The translations under genes and the position numbers were made by a program. A stretch of DNA of 64,000 bases from Nocardiopsis sp. FIRDI 009 (lineage in GTDB: Bacteria; Actinomycetota; Actinomycetes; Streptosporangiales; Streptosporangiaceae), in the NCBI RefSeq assembly GCF_003386285.1, contig NZ_QPNC01000017.1, positions 62,001 to 126,000 on the forward strand. The letters run 5' to 3'. Below, one piece after another: positions 1 through 9,028 of the stretch (position 1 is its first letter; each line of letters begins with the position of its first letter). The notes beneath the pieces were generated by a model. That model saw only the letters and a program-made list of their open reading frames with translations, made no database searches and was not told the DNA's origin.

Positions 1-358
1 GGCGCCACCGGCCGGAGCCGGGGAGGGCGTGTTCGTGGCAGAGGGCGGCGGCCACGCTCATCACCTTGGTCCCGCCGGTGTAGTCGAGGAACCAGGGGCG
101 CCCGTCGTGGTCACGGTGGAGGGCGGCGAGGGTTCCGGCCACGGCGGAGAAGTCGTGCGGGTCGGGCCCCACGCTCAGGACCCGGGCGGAGGCGGGGGCG
201 CCGATCCGCCCGGCGGCGGCCGCGACCCGCAGGGCGGTCGGCCGCGTCCCGTCACTGCACAGCAGGACCAGGTGGTCGGCGGGGAGGGTGAGGCAGGACA
301 GCAGGGCGGGGGTGGGGTTGCGGCCCACGAGGACGACGGCGGTACGGGGAGTGTCCAC
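1..358 (-). CDS. CARF-domain protein, partial (runs off the left edge)
   Basis: The first 119 residues of a protein begin at a GTG (358-356) preceded by GGAGAAGGAC at a good distance. The visible part has an N-terminal strand-loop VVLVGRNPTP and, near residue 100, the motif DYTGGTKVMS. That pair is typical of the CARF fold in the Card1/Can1/Can2 (DUF1887-type) family, whose dimers bind cyclic oligoadenylate made by Cas10. The effector domain (nuclease or other) would lie beyond base 1, so the activity is unknown. It lies on the same strand as, and 134 bases downstream of, the small NLTPH gene, and about 2 kb from a type III effector operon. Seen: the motifs and start. Inferred: a second-messenger-activated ancillary effector. 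Confidence 0.75.
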   Translation of the reverse strand, partial: MDTPRTAVVLVGRNPTPALLSCLTLPADHLVLLCSDGTRPTALRVAAAAGRIGAPASARVLSVGPDPHDFSAVAGTLAALHRDHDGRPWFLDYTGGTKVMSVAAALCHEHALPGSGRWR

Positions 359-492
359 GACGTCCTTCTCCGACGGGCGGGCTGAGGATCTCCACGCTAG
401 GCCAGGCGGCTCCGCTCCGCCAGGGGGAGCGGGCCGGACGCGGTTTCGGAAGAAGCGAGGTCCGCCGTGGGGAAGGGGCGGCGACGCCGGGG

Positions 493-864
493 TCACCGTC
501 CCACTGGTTCCGGCCGCACGGGCGCCGGCGATCCGCTGACGACGAACGACCGGCAGGCGGTGACCACTCCGCGCCCGTCCCGGACGAGGTCGGAGGGGAC
601 GAGCAGGTCATGGCGCTCGGGGTGGGCCGATCCGACGACGGAGGAGACGATGAACCACACCCCCTCCCGTGGTTCGGGCAGGTCGGCACGGGTACGCCGC
701 TCCGCGACGAGGGGCACCCCCGCGGGCACGCCGTCCGCCTCGGGTATCGGTACGCGTACGGCCTCCACGCGTGCCGGGCGCTCCGCCCGGGGCCAGCTCC
801 GGATCACGCGTGAACGCTCGTCGACGACTGTCACCACATGCGGCGTCAGGTTGACCACCGACAT
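493..864 (-). CDS. Small protein with N-terminal NLTPH motif, function unknown
   Basis: 123 residues starting MSVVNLTPHVVTVVDE. ATG at 864-862 is chosen because GGAGGT sits 7 bases upstream; an in-frame extension to 1074 lacks such a site and is low-complexity. The remainder is a compact alpha/beta-looking protein with LVPSDLVRDGRGVVTACRSF near the end. Proteins opening with an 'NLTPH' strand occur, as far as I recall, in phages and accessory regions, but I know of no proven function. No signal peptide or membrane segment. It probably shares a transcript with the CARF gene. A link to the CRISPR system is suggested only by position. Confidence 0.75.
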   Translation of the reverse strand: MSVVNLTPHVVTVVDERSRVIRSWPRAERPARVEAVRVPIPEADGVPAGVPLVAERRTRADLPEPREGVWFIVSSVVGSAHPERHDLLVPSDLVRDGRGVVTACRSFVVSGSPAPVRPEPVGR

Positions 865-1077
865 CCGGCGACCTCCGTTCCTCTCGCTCCGCGACGGTCC
901 CCGCGCGGTCGCGGAGGCCGTACCGCACCCCCTTCCGGGGCGCTCATCGCCGTCTCTCGGACACACCGGCACGCCCCGCCCGGACGTTCCGGCGCGACCA
1001 TACCTGTGACGGGTGGGGCTGGTGTCCGCTATGTGACCCTGGGTGGCGGGAGGGGCCTTCGTGACCGGGTCCAACCG

Positions 1078-1107
1078 TTGACAGTCCGCGCGAAACCGCC
1101 CTACTTT
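1078..1107 (+). promoter_or_regulatory. Housekeeping-type promoter for the Cys-rich gene
   Basis: TTGACA (1078-1083), an 18-base spacer, then TACTTT (1102-1107): a near-consensus sigma-A/HrdB promoter on the plus strand. It predicts a start near 1114 and a leader of about 110 bases before the GTG at 1226. This is one of the best -35/-10 matches in the window. The same 361-base intergenic region (865-1225) must hold the minus-strand promoter of the NLTPH gene, which I could not identify. Confidence 0.6.
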
Positions 1108-1225
1108 GTGGGCAGACCTCCCGTTGACGCGGGGGTGTCAGCCACGGTCTCACCGACTCTCACACACGCTTTCCCGGAGGGCTGGGAAAGCGACCCGGCC
1201 CCGGACCACCCGGGGAGAAGAGTTC

Positions 1226-2371
1226 GTGAGCACGCACCACTGCTCCGCCTGGGAGCTGTTCGGCTCCGCCGCCTTCCTGCGCGCGTTCACCCGCGTGGTG
1301 GGGTGCGGGCCCTGCTCCGCGGACGGAACCGCGCAGGGCTGCGCCGGTCACTCCGAGCAGTTCTGTGACTACGTCGACCTGTGCGCCGAGCACTGCCCGT
1401 GCCCGGTGCACGGCGGCGACCCGACCAGCGTCATCGCCGTGCGCATGGCCCGTGCCCTGCCCACGGCGTCCGGCGTCGACCGCACCGCCGCCCACCGGCT
1501 ACGCGACGCCCTGGACGACGTGCGCCGTGACCGCTCCTACAAGAACCTGCGCCGCGTCTACCCGCAGCCGACGGCGGGCGGGAACGTCCGGTGTGCGTTC
1601 TCCGAACGCCCCCGCCGCTGGGCCCAACGTCGCGACGTCGCCCGGGTGGCCGCCGACGTGGTCGACCAGGAGGCGCTGGCGCTGCTGGTGCTGACCGCCG
1701 GGTGGGGCAACCCCGCCGCCGACCTGCCCGAGGACATCCAGCCGGGCGAGACCGTCTCCTTCACCGAGGACGGCAACGCCGTACCCGTCGCCGACCTGCA
1801 CGGCCGCCCGGTGACCGAGGCCAAGGAACCGCCCCTGGTCTCCACCGCGACCGGCGACTACCTGCTACGCAAGCTCGCCGAACTGGCCGCCGGACGCGAC
1901 GCCGACCAGGGCCGCACCCCCGACCAGCGGCGTCGGCTGCACCTGCGCCAGGTGCTGCCCGGACTGAGCGGCGAGGACGTCGCCCGCCGCCTCACCGGGG
2001 TGCTGGGGCGCATGGCGGTGGACATGCCCACCCACTTCCGCCTCGTGCAGAGCGCGCGGGGTCGCGCCCGCAGCGCCCCCTACGTCCCCGTCACGGAGTC
2101 CCCCGTGACGGACGGGGACGCCACCGGCCGACGTGAGGTCCTCACCCCGCCGGAACGGGCGTGGCTGGAAGAGGCCGGCCGGGAACTGGCCGAGCGCGCC
2201 CAGGCCGCGCGCGGGGACTTCGACGCCGACCCGAGCGGCGCCCTGGACGCCCTGCTGCGCGGGCTGCTGGAGAAGGCTCCCGGAACGCCCGACCGCTGGC
2301 GCGGCGCCCAGGACGACCCCGATCTGCGCGCCGACCTGCTGGAGGCGCTGGCCGAGGCGATCGAGGGGTGA
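1226..2371 (+). CDS. Cys-rich protein of unknown function beside the type III locus
   Basis: 381 residues from a GTG preceded by GGGGAGAAG. I do not recognise the family. The first 62 residues carry eight cysteines (about 6, 27, 30, 39, 47, 53, 57, 59) and three histidines (about 41, 56, 62), enough for two zinc sites or an iron-sulfur cluster. The middle (about 70-240) is mixed, and the C-terminal 130 residues look alpha-helical and acidic. No membrane segment or signal peptide. It is read toward the end of the CRISPR operon on the opposite strand and has its own strong promoter. It could be a regulator, an accessory defence protein or an unrelated passenger. The frame is well supported by the ribosome site and third-position GC; the function is open. 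Confidence 0.8.
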   Translation: MSTHHCSAWELFGSAAFLRAFTRVVGCGPCSADGTAQGCAGHSEQFCDYVDLCAEHCPCPVHGGDPTSVIAVRMARALPTASGVDRTAAHRLRDALDDVRRDRSYKNLRRVYPQPTAGGNVRCAFSERPRRWAQRRDVARVAADVVDQEALALLVLTAGWGNPAADLPEDIQPGETVSFTEDGNAVPVADLHGRPVTEAKEPPLVSTATGDYLLRKLAELAAGRDADQGRTPDQRRRLHLRQVLPGLSGEDVARRLTGVLGRMAVDMPTHFRLVQSARGRARSAPYVPVTESPVTDGDATGRREVLTPPERAWLEEAGRELAERAQAARGDFDADPSGALDALLRGLLEKAPGTPDRWRGAQDDPDLRADLLEALAEAIEG

Positions 2372-2440
2372 GGCCGGGCCCGGCGGCGGTGGCGGGCGCC
2401 GCGGCTCCGGCCTTGCGCGCCCGACCGCCCCCGGCGCCGC

Positions 2441-4690
2441 TCACCAGCCCCCCTCCCGGTCCCCGGCCACGCCGAACCGGACGGTCAGCGGCGGCAGGAC
2501 GGGGTACTCGGCGAACTCCCGCAGCGACATCACCGCCGTGCGCTCCCATGGCAGGCGGTCGCGCCACCGGCTGGCCAGGCACACGTCCACGGCCTGGTCG
2601 ACCTCGCGCCACCGCTCGGGGCGGGGTTGGCCGGGCAGCCTGCGGGCCACCAGCGCCGCGCCGAACGCGTCCAGGAAGCCCTGGACCCGCTCCGGTCCGG
2701 CGCGCGTGACCCCGGCGGCCGGGTCCAGCGACACCGCCCGGGCCCGCCGGTCGACCAGGTACAGCTCCGGGCGCAGGTGGACGCTCCCCATCCCCAGCGA
2801 CTTGCCCATGCCGATCTTGTGCGCGTGGGCCGGGTCGGCGGGATCGCCGCCGTCGACGGGGTTGTCGAGCAGCAGGGCGCGCAGCAGCGCCCCGAGCTCC
2901 CCGTCGGTGAGGTTGGTGAAGGTCAGGCGCGAGCGGAAGGTGAGCCCGTCGCGTACCGGGACGACGTCGCGCTGGGTGTCCCGGACCGGCTCGGTCCGCT
3001 GCCGCCGGGGTATGACCGTGATGCCCAGCTCCTCCTGGGTCCGGGCGTCGTAGCGCACCGGTCGACCCAGTTCGGGGCGGTGCCGGTGCAGGTAGACCTT
3101 GTATCCGCCGAGTCGGACGCGGCCCTCGTGCGACCAGGTGACGATGTCGGGCCGGTCCCCCGTGGCCGCGTCGGGACCCTGGAGGAGGTAGTTGGCGAAG
3201 CAGCCGCGCTGCGGGGAGAGCAGGCGTACGCGCAGCGCGGCGCCATCGGGGTAGTCCGGGTCGGGATCGGTGCTGAGCGCGTGGCCGAAGGACACCCGGC
3301 CCTTGGAGGCGCCCGCCTCCCCGGCGAAGGTGTCGGTGTCGCCGAACATGGCGCGGCACACGTCCACGGGACGGCCCGCCAGGGCGGCCCGGTCGGAGTC
3401 GCCGTGCTGGGGGCCCAGGACGTGGGCGGGGACGGCACGGCGGACGGGGTTGTCGTCGCTGACGGCGATCCGGTAGCCGCCCGACCGGCCGAAGGAGACG
3501 ACGTCGCCGGACAGGTCGACGTCGAACCAGACCGGTTCGAGACCGTTGCGGGGCAGCCCTCCCCCGCTGGCCCCGGCCACCGGCGGCCGGTCGGGCTCGG
3601 CGGTGTCCACTCCGAGCCCGTCGGGGAAGGCGACGCGCTGGTAGCCGGTGATCTGCTCGGCCGACTCGAAGAGCGCCACCATGGAGTCGGGGACCGGTGC
3701 GCGCCCGCGGCGCAGGTCCGGCGGCCGGGGGAACAGGTAGGCGTTGCGGCGTTCCCCGGCCGCGACACCGGTCAGGACGGTCAGGCACGGGACGACCCCA
3801 CCGCCGTCGCCGCCCGCCGGGCGCGCGGAACGGGTGTCGAGATAGTCCCGGGCCTCGCGCGCTGTGGGGGCCACGGCGGCCACCCGCCGCTCCCCCGGCA
3901 GGTGGACCGCGTGCACCCAGCGGTACTGGAGCCGACCGTGCTGGGCGTGCGTGGTGGGGACGTAGGCGCCCGAGCGCGGCGGGTCGGGGAAGTCCGACAC
4001 CCCGAAGTCCCAGGTCCGCAGGCTCTCCCGGAGGACGTCGAAGGACACCCGCAGCGCCTGCCCGGCCTCGGCGGTGATCGGGGTGGCCGGGACCTCGACG
4101 ACGTACCACCGGTCCTCGGTCGGGGAGTGGAAGAGGAACCCCTGTTTGGTGCGCAGGCCGGCACGGCGTTTGCGGTAGTGGGCGTGCTGGTGGGACATGA
4201 CCTGGCGGGCCCTGGTGGACAGGGCGCTGTCGGCGCTGCCGGGGTCGATGCGCACGGGGGCGCGGAAGAACAGCATGGGGGTGTTGACCGGCCCGGTCTC
4301 CCCGCTGGTGAGCATGCGCACGGTGTTGCGCACCAGGCCGCGCAGGGTCGGCCCGGGGATGGCCGGGAGGGTGCCGTCGCCGTACGGGAAGCGGGTGGAG
4401 ACGTTGACCGCGCCCCGGTCCAGGGTCTGCCCGACGAACGTGGGGGTGAGCGTGGTCAGGGTGAGTTCGATCCAGCCCGAGTGGGTGCCCTCCATCGTCC
4501 GGTCGTGGCTGCGCAGGAGGTCGTCGGTGGCGAACCCGGCGTGCAGGTCGGCGGCGGGCATGGGGGTGTCGGCCAACCGCACGAGACCGTAGGGGGCTGT
4601 GGCGTGGTACCGCTCCCACCCACGCGGCGTGGATTCGCCGTCCCTCCCGTCACCGCCGCCGCACGCGGCGGACCCGTGCGGCGCGCCCAT
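2441..4690 (-). CDS. Large Cas7-like RAMP protein, TIGR03986 type (type III-D)
   Basis: 749 residues. ATG at 4690 overlaps the preceding stop by one base (TGATG). The N-terminal half has YGLVRLADTP, LTLTTLTPTFVG (about 77-88) and the RAMP signature IPGPTLRGLVRN (about 111-122), as in the TIGR03986 RAMP family. A glycine-rich GMGKSLGMGSV loop near residue 640 marks the closing half of the fold, with a roughly 500-residue insertion between. In type III-D complexes the equivalent 'Cas7 with insertion' caps the backbone. It is the last gene of the operon. Known of the family: a crRNA-binding backbone subunit that may cleave target RNA. I could not identify a catalytic Asp with certainty. Confidence 0.85.
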   Translation of the reverse strand: MGAPHGSAACGGGDGRDGESTPRGWERYHATAPYGLVRLADTPMPAADLHAGFATDDLLRSHDRTMEGTHSGWIELTLTTLTPTFVGQTLDRGAVNVSTRFPYGDGTLPAIPGPTLRGLVRNTVRMLTSGETGPVNTPMLFFRAPVRIDPGSADSALSTRARQVMSHQHAHYRKRRAGLRTKQGFLFHSPTEDRWYVVEVPATPITAEAGQALRVSFDVLRESLRTWDFGVSDFPDPPRSGAYVPTTHAQHGRLQYRWVHAVHLPGERRVAAVAPTAREARDYLDTRSARPAGGDGGGVVPCLTVLTGVAAGERRNAYLFPRPPDLRRGRAPVPDSMVALFESAEQITGYQRVAFPDGLGVDTAEPDRPPVAGASGGGLPRNGLEPVWFDVDLSGDVVSFGRSGGYRIAVSDDNPVRRAVPAHVLGPQHGDSDRAALAGRPVDVCRAMFGDTDTFAGEAGASKGRVSFGHALSTDPDPDYPDGAALRVRLLSPQRGCFANYLLQGPDAATGDRPDIVTWSHEGRVRLGGYKVYLHRHRPELGRPVRYDARTQEELGITVIPRRQRTEPVRDTQRDVVPVRDGLTFRSRLTFTNLTDGELGALLRALLLDNPVDGGDPADPAHAHKIGMGKSLGMGSVHLRPELYLVDRRARAVSLDPAAGVTRAGPERVQGFLDAFGAALVARRLPGQPRPERWREVDQAVDVCLASRWRDRLPWERTAVMSLREFAEYPVLPPLTVRFGVAGDREGGW

Positions 4691-5448
4691 CAGTGCGCCG
4701 CCCCCGGGATGTCGTCCCCGGAGCCGACGTCGATCTCCGGCCCCGTGGGCTTGGGCCCGCAGGACAGACCGGTGAGGCGGTGGAAGGCGACTCCGACGGC
4801 GCCGGTGGCGGGGTCGCTGGCCCAGTACTCCCGAACGGTCAGCCAGGTGCCGCGGCTCTCCAGGGCGGTGCGGCCGCCCGGGGCGGGTCGGCGGCGTCCG
4901 GAAAAGTCGGTCCACTCCACGGGGAGGACGGCCTCAAAGCCGCCGGGTTCGGTGGTCACGGACAGGGAGGCGCGGGCGTCCACCGTGCGGCTGTACTCGG
5001 GCCCGTTCCAGCCTTGGAGCAGGAAGGACCGGTCGCGCGGACGCAACCAGTCGGGGACGTCGCCGGGGGCGTCGGCGCTGATCCAGCCCGCTTCGGCGCG
5101 CTCACCCAGGCGAATCTGCGCGCCGGGGCAGAAGACCAGGACCTCCAGGATCCGCCAGCGGTCGGTGTCCGGGTCCAGGGGCGGCGGGGGCGCGTCGGCC
5201 CCGGTGGGGAGGAGGGCGTCGGACCGGTACCAGTGGCCCCGGGGGCAGGCGCCGGTGACCCGGGTGTCGCCGAGTTCGGCGAGCAGCCACTGGGGGTGGC
5301 CCGGCGCCCCGGGAAGGCCGGCCACGCCCGTGTCCAGGAGGCGGCAGCGCGCGGCGCGACCGAACACGTCGGCCAGGACCGCGTGGATCTGCTCGGGGGT
5401 GAGCGCCCGGACGGCCAGGCCCGCGGGCTGTGGGGGACGGTCTCTCAC
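4690..5448 (-). CDS. csx19: Csx19-like subunit of a type III-D complex
   Basis: 252 residues from a GTG in a 4-base GTGA overlap with the double-Cas7 gene upstream. No classical RAMP motif. It contains WLLAELGDTRVTG (about 53-65), a W-rich middle (WRILEVLVF, FLLQGWNG) and a C-terminal sheet with WLTVREYWASD. Size, sequence style and position between the Cas7-2x and TIGR03986 genes fit Csx19, a subunit restricted to type III-D complexes. Csx19 diverges strongly, so the name leans on context. Cytoplasmic, no membrane segments. Confidence 0.65.
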   Translation of the reverse strand: MRDRPPQPAGLAVRALTPEQIHAVLADVFGRAARCRLLDTGVAGLPGAPGHPQWLLAELGDTRVTGACPRGHWYRSDALLPTGADAPPPPLDPDTDRWRILEVLVFCPGAQIRLGERAEAGWISADAPGDVPDWLRPRDRSFLLQGWNGPEYSRTVDARASLSVTTEPGGFEAVLPVEWTDFSGRRRPAPGGRTALESRGTWLTVREYWASDPATGAVGVAFHRLTGLSCGPKPTGPEIDVGSGDDIPGAAH

Positions 5449-7226
5449 CCCTCACCTCCGGTCGGCTCGTCGGGGGCGAGCCGGTTGTGGAGGGCTGCCA
5501 GCCAGCCGCGTGCGGCGGCCGCCTCGGCACTGGTCGGGGTGAACACGGCGGTGAGGAGGTCGACCGTGCGCGGGGGACCGCCGTCTCCGGGGTGGACGGT
5601 GACGGCGGCGCTGGTAGCGGTGAGACGGCCGTTGCCGCCGCCAGAGCCCGCGCCGAGGGTCTCGAAGGGGACCGTGGCCAGTTCCCGGACGACGAGGACG
5701 AGCAGGCCGAGCAGGGCGTCGTCGGGGTCGCGCGCGTCCAGGACGACGTCCGCGGCGCCGCCGCAGTGCAGGTCGGCGGTGAACAGGCGTCCGTCGACGG
5801 CGTCACCGAAGAGGGAGTCCACGGTCAGGCGGGTGGCGGTCAGCGGCGCCCCGCCGGACAGGACGGGGGTGGAACGCAACCGCAGGCGGGAGGGTCGGGG
5901 GGTGGCGGCGCCGCGTCCGGGGTCGCGTTCGGTGTCGGCGCCCCACCAGTGGGCGTGGCAGCGGCACCACCGGGCGGACGGCCCGCCCAGGTGTTCGGCC
6001 GCGTCCCGGAGCAGGCGGGCGGCGATGCGTTTGAACAGGGAGAACAGGGCGGTGTCGCCGAGGACGGGCACCGGGTGCACGCTGGCGGGACCCGTGGCGT
6101 CGGCGGGGTCCGCCCGATGGTCGGGGCCACCCGACACGCTCGGGGGCCCTTCGGTGTCGGTGACGACCGGGCGGTACCGGTGGGCGCGGTCCACCTCCCC
6201 GATCCGGTCGCCGACGGGCACGTCCCCGACCATGAGCAGGCCGGGACGCGGGTCCGGATCCGCCGTCCGAGGACGGCCCCCGCCGCGGCCGTCGCCCTCG
6301 GGCGGCGCGGTCGCGGCGGGCGGGCCCGGCGCCCCGGCCCCCGTGGGCGGCGCCGTGCGTTCGGCGACGGCCAGGGTCAGGTGGAGCTCGGCGCGGTGAC
6401 GGCGGTCGGCGACGGCGGACCGGGCGGCCAGCTCGACGACGGCGGTGCCGCGCCCGTGGCGGGTCAGTGCCGTGCCCAGAGCGGTCGCCAGGTCGGCGGC
6501 CTCCCCGTCCGCCGCCGCGTTCCCCGACCAGCGTTCGGCCCACGTGCGCGCGTGGTAGGCGAACCAGCCGTGTTCGTCGGACAGGTCATGGCGGCGCACG
6601 GACCAGCGCGCGGCCCGTACCGCCCCGTACCCGCGTCCGGAGTGGCTGCCGACGTGCGCCCCGGACCCCGCGCCGTCCAGACCCGCGGTGGCCAAGGCGA
6701 GCAGCGCCAGCAGCCGGGGCTCTTCCGCGGGGGCGGGGACGGACAGCCGCAGGTGCGCGGTGAGGACCGTCCCGGCGGGCAGGACCTCCCACTGCCATGT
6801 CCGGCCCGGGAGCACGGCCCCGGCCGCCGGGTCCACGCGCGTGCCCGCCCGGACCGCGACCGCGGCCCCCTCCGGCAGTTCGGCCGGGGCGTCGTCCAGG
6901 TCCAGTGCGCTGGGGGCCGGAGGGGGCACCTCCTGACCGACCTCGCTCCGGGGTTCCGACGAGCCCAGGAGCGCACGGACCCCGTCGGGGTCGCCGGTGC
7001 GGTCGGCCAGTTCGTGCCGCAGGATCCCGGCCAGGGTCGTGGCCCGCAGCCGTGGCAGCCCGGAGCGGGGGTCGCGGTCCAGGTGCAGGTCGACGTCGGT
7101 CTCGGCGGCGTGGCGCGGGATGGCCTGGGCGGCGCCGACATGGGTGTCGCAGAGCAGGCGCAGGCGTGCGGTGACCTCCCAGACCAGCGCGGGCCGTGCG
7201 GGCGGTGGGACGGGCTCGGGGCTCAC
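5445..7226 (-). CDS. Double Cas7 (Cas7-2x) RAMP protein of type III-D
   Basis: 593 residues from a GTG in a GTGA overlap with csx10. Two RAMP halves are visible. The first has DVDLHLDR, the element LPRLRATTLAGILRHEL and a glycine loop SHSGRGYGAV. A Pro/Gly/Ala-rich linker (about residues 295-325) follows. The second has PVLGDTALFSLFKRIAARLL and a terminal glycine-rich stretch GAGSGGGNG. Fused Cas7 pairs are a hallmark of type III-D backbones (Cas7-2x). The domain is expected to bind crRNA and cut target RNA at regular spacing; conserved acids precede both halves, but I cannot assign the catalytic ones by eye. The frame extends upstream to 8075, where the text is the antisense shadow of csx10. 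Confidence 0.8.
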   Translation of the reverse strand: MSPEPVPPPARPALVWEVTARLRLLCDTHVGAAQAIPRHAAETDVDLHLDRDPRSGLPRLRATTLAGILRHELADRTGDPDGVRALLGSSEPRSEVGQEVPPPAPSALDLDDAPAELPEGAAVAVRAGTRVDPAAGAVLPGRTWQWEVLPAGTVLTAHLRLSVPAPAEEPRLLALLALATAGLDGAGSGAHVGSHSGRGYGAVRAARWSVRRHDLSDEHGWFAYHARTWAERWSGNAAADGEAADLATALGTALTRHGRGTAVVELAARSAVADRRHRAELHLTLAVAERTAPPTGAGAPGPPAATAPPEGDGRGGGRPRTADPDPRPGLLMVGDVPVGDRIGEVDRAHRYRPVVTDTEGPPSVSGGPDHRADPADATGPASVHPVPVLGDTALFSLFKRIAARLLRDAAEHLGGPSARWCRCHAHWWGADTERDPGRGAATPRPSRLRLRSTPVLSGGAPLTATRLTVDSLFGDAVDGRLFTADLHCGGAADVVLDARDPDDALLGLLVLVVRELATVPFETLGAGSGGGNGRLTATSAAVTVHPGDGGPPRTVDLLTAVFTPTSAEAAAARGWLAALHNRLAPDEPTGGEG

Positions 7227-9028
7227 CGTCGGCCTCCCCCCTCCCGGGACGGGAGGACGTCGGTTCCGGGGCGCACGGCCCGGGCGGTCTCGGCCAGCCA
7301 GGAGGAGACCAGCAGCAGGCACAGGCGCGCCGACGCACGGCGCTCCCAGGCCAGAGCGGACTCTGACAGACCGCTCGGACGGCTCCGCGGCGGGCGTCCG
7401 TCGGGCAGGGTCAGGTCCACGGCGGCGACGGCCTCGGCGTAGGCGGGGTCGTGGCCGGGGTCGGGCCGGTTGTCGGCCCACCAGGCGGCGGCGCCGTCGG
7501 CGATCCCCTCCAGCCAGGCGCGGACGGTGACGGTTCCGTGCCGGTCGGGGCGGAGGAGGCGGGCACGCTCCAGGGCGCGCACCGCTCGGTCCCGCAGGAC
7601 CCCGCGCGCCCCGGAGGGGTCCTCGTCCGGGGCGTGCGGGGAGCGGGCCGCGACGGTGCCCTGGAGTGCGGCCAGGGCGTCCTCGGGGGTGTGGTGGGGG
7701 TGGACGACGACCTCGCGCAGCCGGCCCAGCAGGCTGGGGGTGAGCGGCGCGAGCAGGTGCGCCGACCCCTGGGCGAGTGTCCGGGCGTGGGCGCGGACGG
7801 AAGGGGCGGCGGCGTTCCAGAGCAGGTCGTCGAAGAGGGCGCGCAGCCCGTCGTCGTCCTCCGGGGCGGGCGGAGCCGGGGCGGTCCCGCCCGCCAGCGG
7901 CACGGCCAGCGGCGCGAGGGGTTCGGGGCCCGATGGCGGGGAGGCGAGGATGAACTGGCCGTGTCCGTCGACCACCCGCTCCCCCAACGGGTGCGCCTCC
8001 ACCAGCCGCGCCCGCTCGGTGGTCAGGTCCCGGTCCAGGCGCAACCGGACGACGGCACCGGGGCGGGCCGCCCAACGCTGGGCCATCGGCCCCCGGTAGC
8101 CCCGGTGGTAGGCGCCGACGGCCTCGGCCTCCACATGGCTGACGAGCGCCTCGGCGCGGGTGTCGGGCAGGACCCGGGTCAGCAGGTCGAGCACCGCGGG
8201 GACCAGCGCCTGGGGGCGGTGCTGGCCGTGGTCGTCCACCACGAGCGCGGGCGAGAGCAGCACGAGGTCGACCGGGGCCCCGGCGGGCCAGGACCGGTCG
8301 GGGTGGACGGGCTCCACACGGTCGGGTGAGAGCAGGCGGTCAGGGTCGACGGGGGTGACGCGGACCCCGCCGTGGGCCCGGGTGCCGCCCGACCCCAGGG
8401 TGAGGGTGCCGTCGGCCTCGGCCAGGGCGGCGACCACGCGTTCGGCCAGGGCGTGCAGGGAGTCGGGGTCGGGGGCCCGCAGCTGCCAGCGGGCCTCGAA
8501 GACCTGGCCCGGGTCGAGGGTGGTGGCGAGGAAGGGCACACCCTGGCGGTTCGCTCCCGTGCGGGCCCGCCCGAGGTACTGCTCGGCGGTCGTGCGCACC
8601 TGGGCGCGCAGTGTCCGGTCGGGGGTCACCGGGTCGCGGACCGCACGGTAGGGGGTGGCGGGGTCGGTGGGGCCGAAGACGTCGACGGTGGTGTCCCCGT
8701 TCTTGCCCGGGGTGTACAGGTAGGCGGGCGGGGGGAGGGCGACGGTCGCGCGTTCCAGGTGCCCGGAGACCGGGTCCGCGCCGGGTTCCAGCCGGGGGTG
8801 GGCGGGGGCGAAGCGCAGGGCCTCGCCCCGGGCCACCCAGGCGTCCAGGTCGTCGTGGCGTCCGGCGCGCAGGAGGGCGGCGGCGAGCATGCCGCGCTGG
8901 GCCCGGCCGCCGATGACGTGATCGGAGTCGACGCTCAGGGGGTCGTGGGACGTGCGCACGGCCAGAGTGTCGGTGAGGACGTAGCGCAGCGGCAGGTAGG
9001 CGCTGTGGAGGGCGTGGTCGGCGGTCAC
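7223..9028 (-). CDS. csx10: Csx10-like (Cas5-type RAMP) subunit, with possible Cas11-like C-terminus
   Basis: 601 residues from a GTG overlapping the cas7 stop (GTGA). The N-terminal region has PLSVDSDHVIGGRAQRGMLA (about 30-49), the Csx10/Cas5 RAMP entry motif, and a glycine loop GSGGTRAHGG near 215, as in the subunit that binds the crRNA 5' handle. From about residue 400 on the sequence is almost wholly helical (LFDDLLWNAAAP, LLGRLREVVV, AVRALERARLL). Since no separate small-subunit gene is present, this tail is a candidate built-in Cas11. Known: Csx10 replaces Csm4/Cmr3 in type III-D. Inferred: the Cas11 role of the tail. Confidence 0.8.
   Translation of the reverse strand: MTADHALHSAYLPLRYVLTDTLAVRTSHDPLSVDSDHVIGGRAQRGMLAAALLRAGRHDDLDAWVARGEALRFAPAHPRLEPGADPVSGHLERATVALPPPAYLYTPGKNGDTTVDVFGPTDPATPYRAVRDPVTPDRTLRAQVRTTAEQYLGRARTGANRQGVPFLATTLDPGQVFEARWQLRAPDPDSLHALAERVVAALAEADGTLTLGSGGTRAHGGVRVTPVDPDRLLSPDRVEPVHPDRSWPAGAPVDLVLLSPALVVDDHGQHRPQALVPAVLDLLTRVLPDTRAEALVSHVEAEAVGAYHRGYRGPMAQRWAARPGAVVRLRLDRDLTTERARLVEAHPLGERVVDGHGQFILASPPSGPEPLAPLAVPLAGGTAPAPPAPEDDDGLRALFDDLLWNAAAPSVRAHARTLAQGSAHLLAPLTPSLLGRLREVVVHPHHTPEDALAALQGTVAARSPHAPDEDPSGARGVLRDRAVRALERARLLRPDRHGTVTVRAWLEGIADGAAAWWADNRPDPGHDPAYAEAVAAVDLTLPDGRPPRSRPSGLSESALAWERRASARLCLLLVSSWLAETARAVRPGTDVLPSREGGGRR

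Noticed and set aside
2627..5542. A 971-codon plus-strand open frame over the CRISPR RAMP genes
   Set aside because: Antisense artefact of high third-position GC; no recognisable motif, and the minus-strand reading gives clear RAMP domains.
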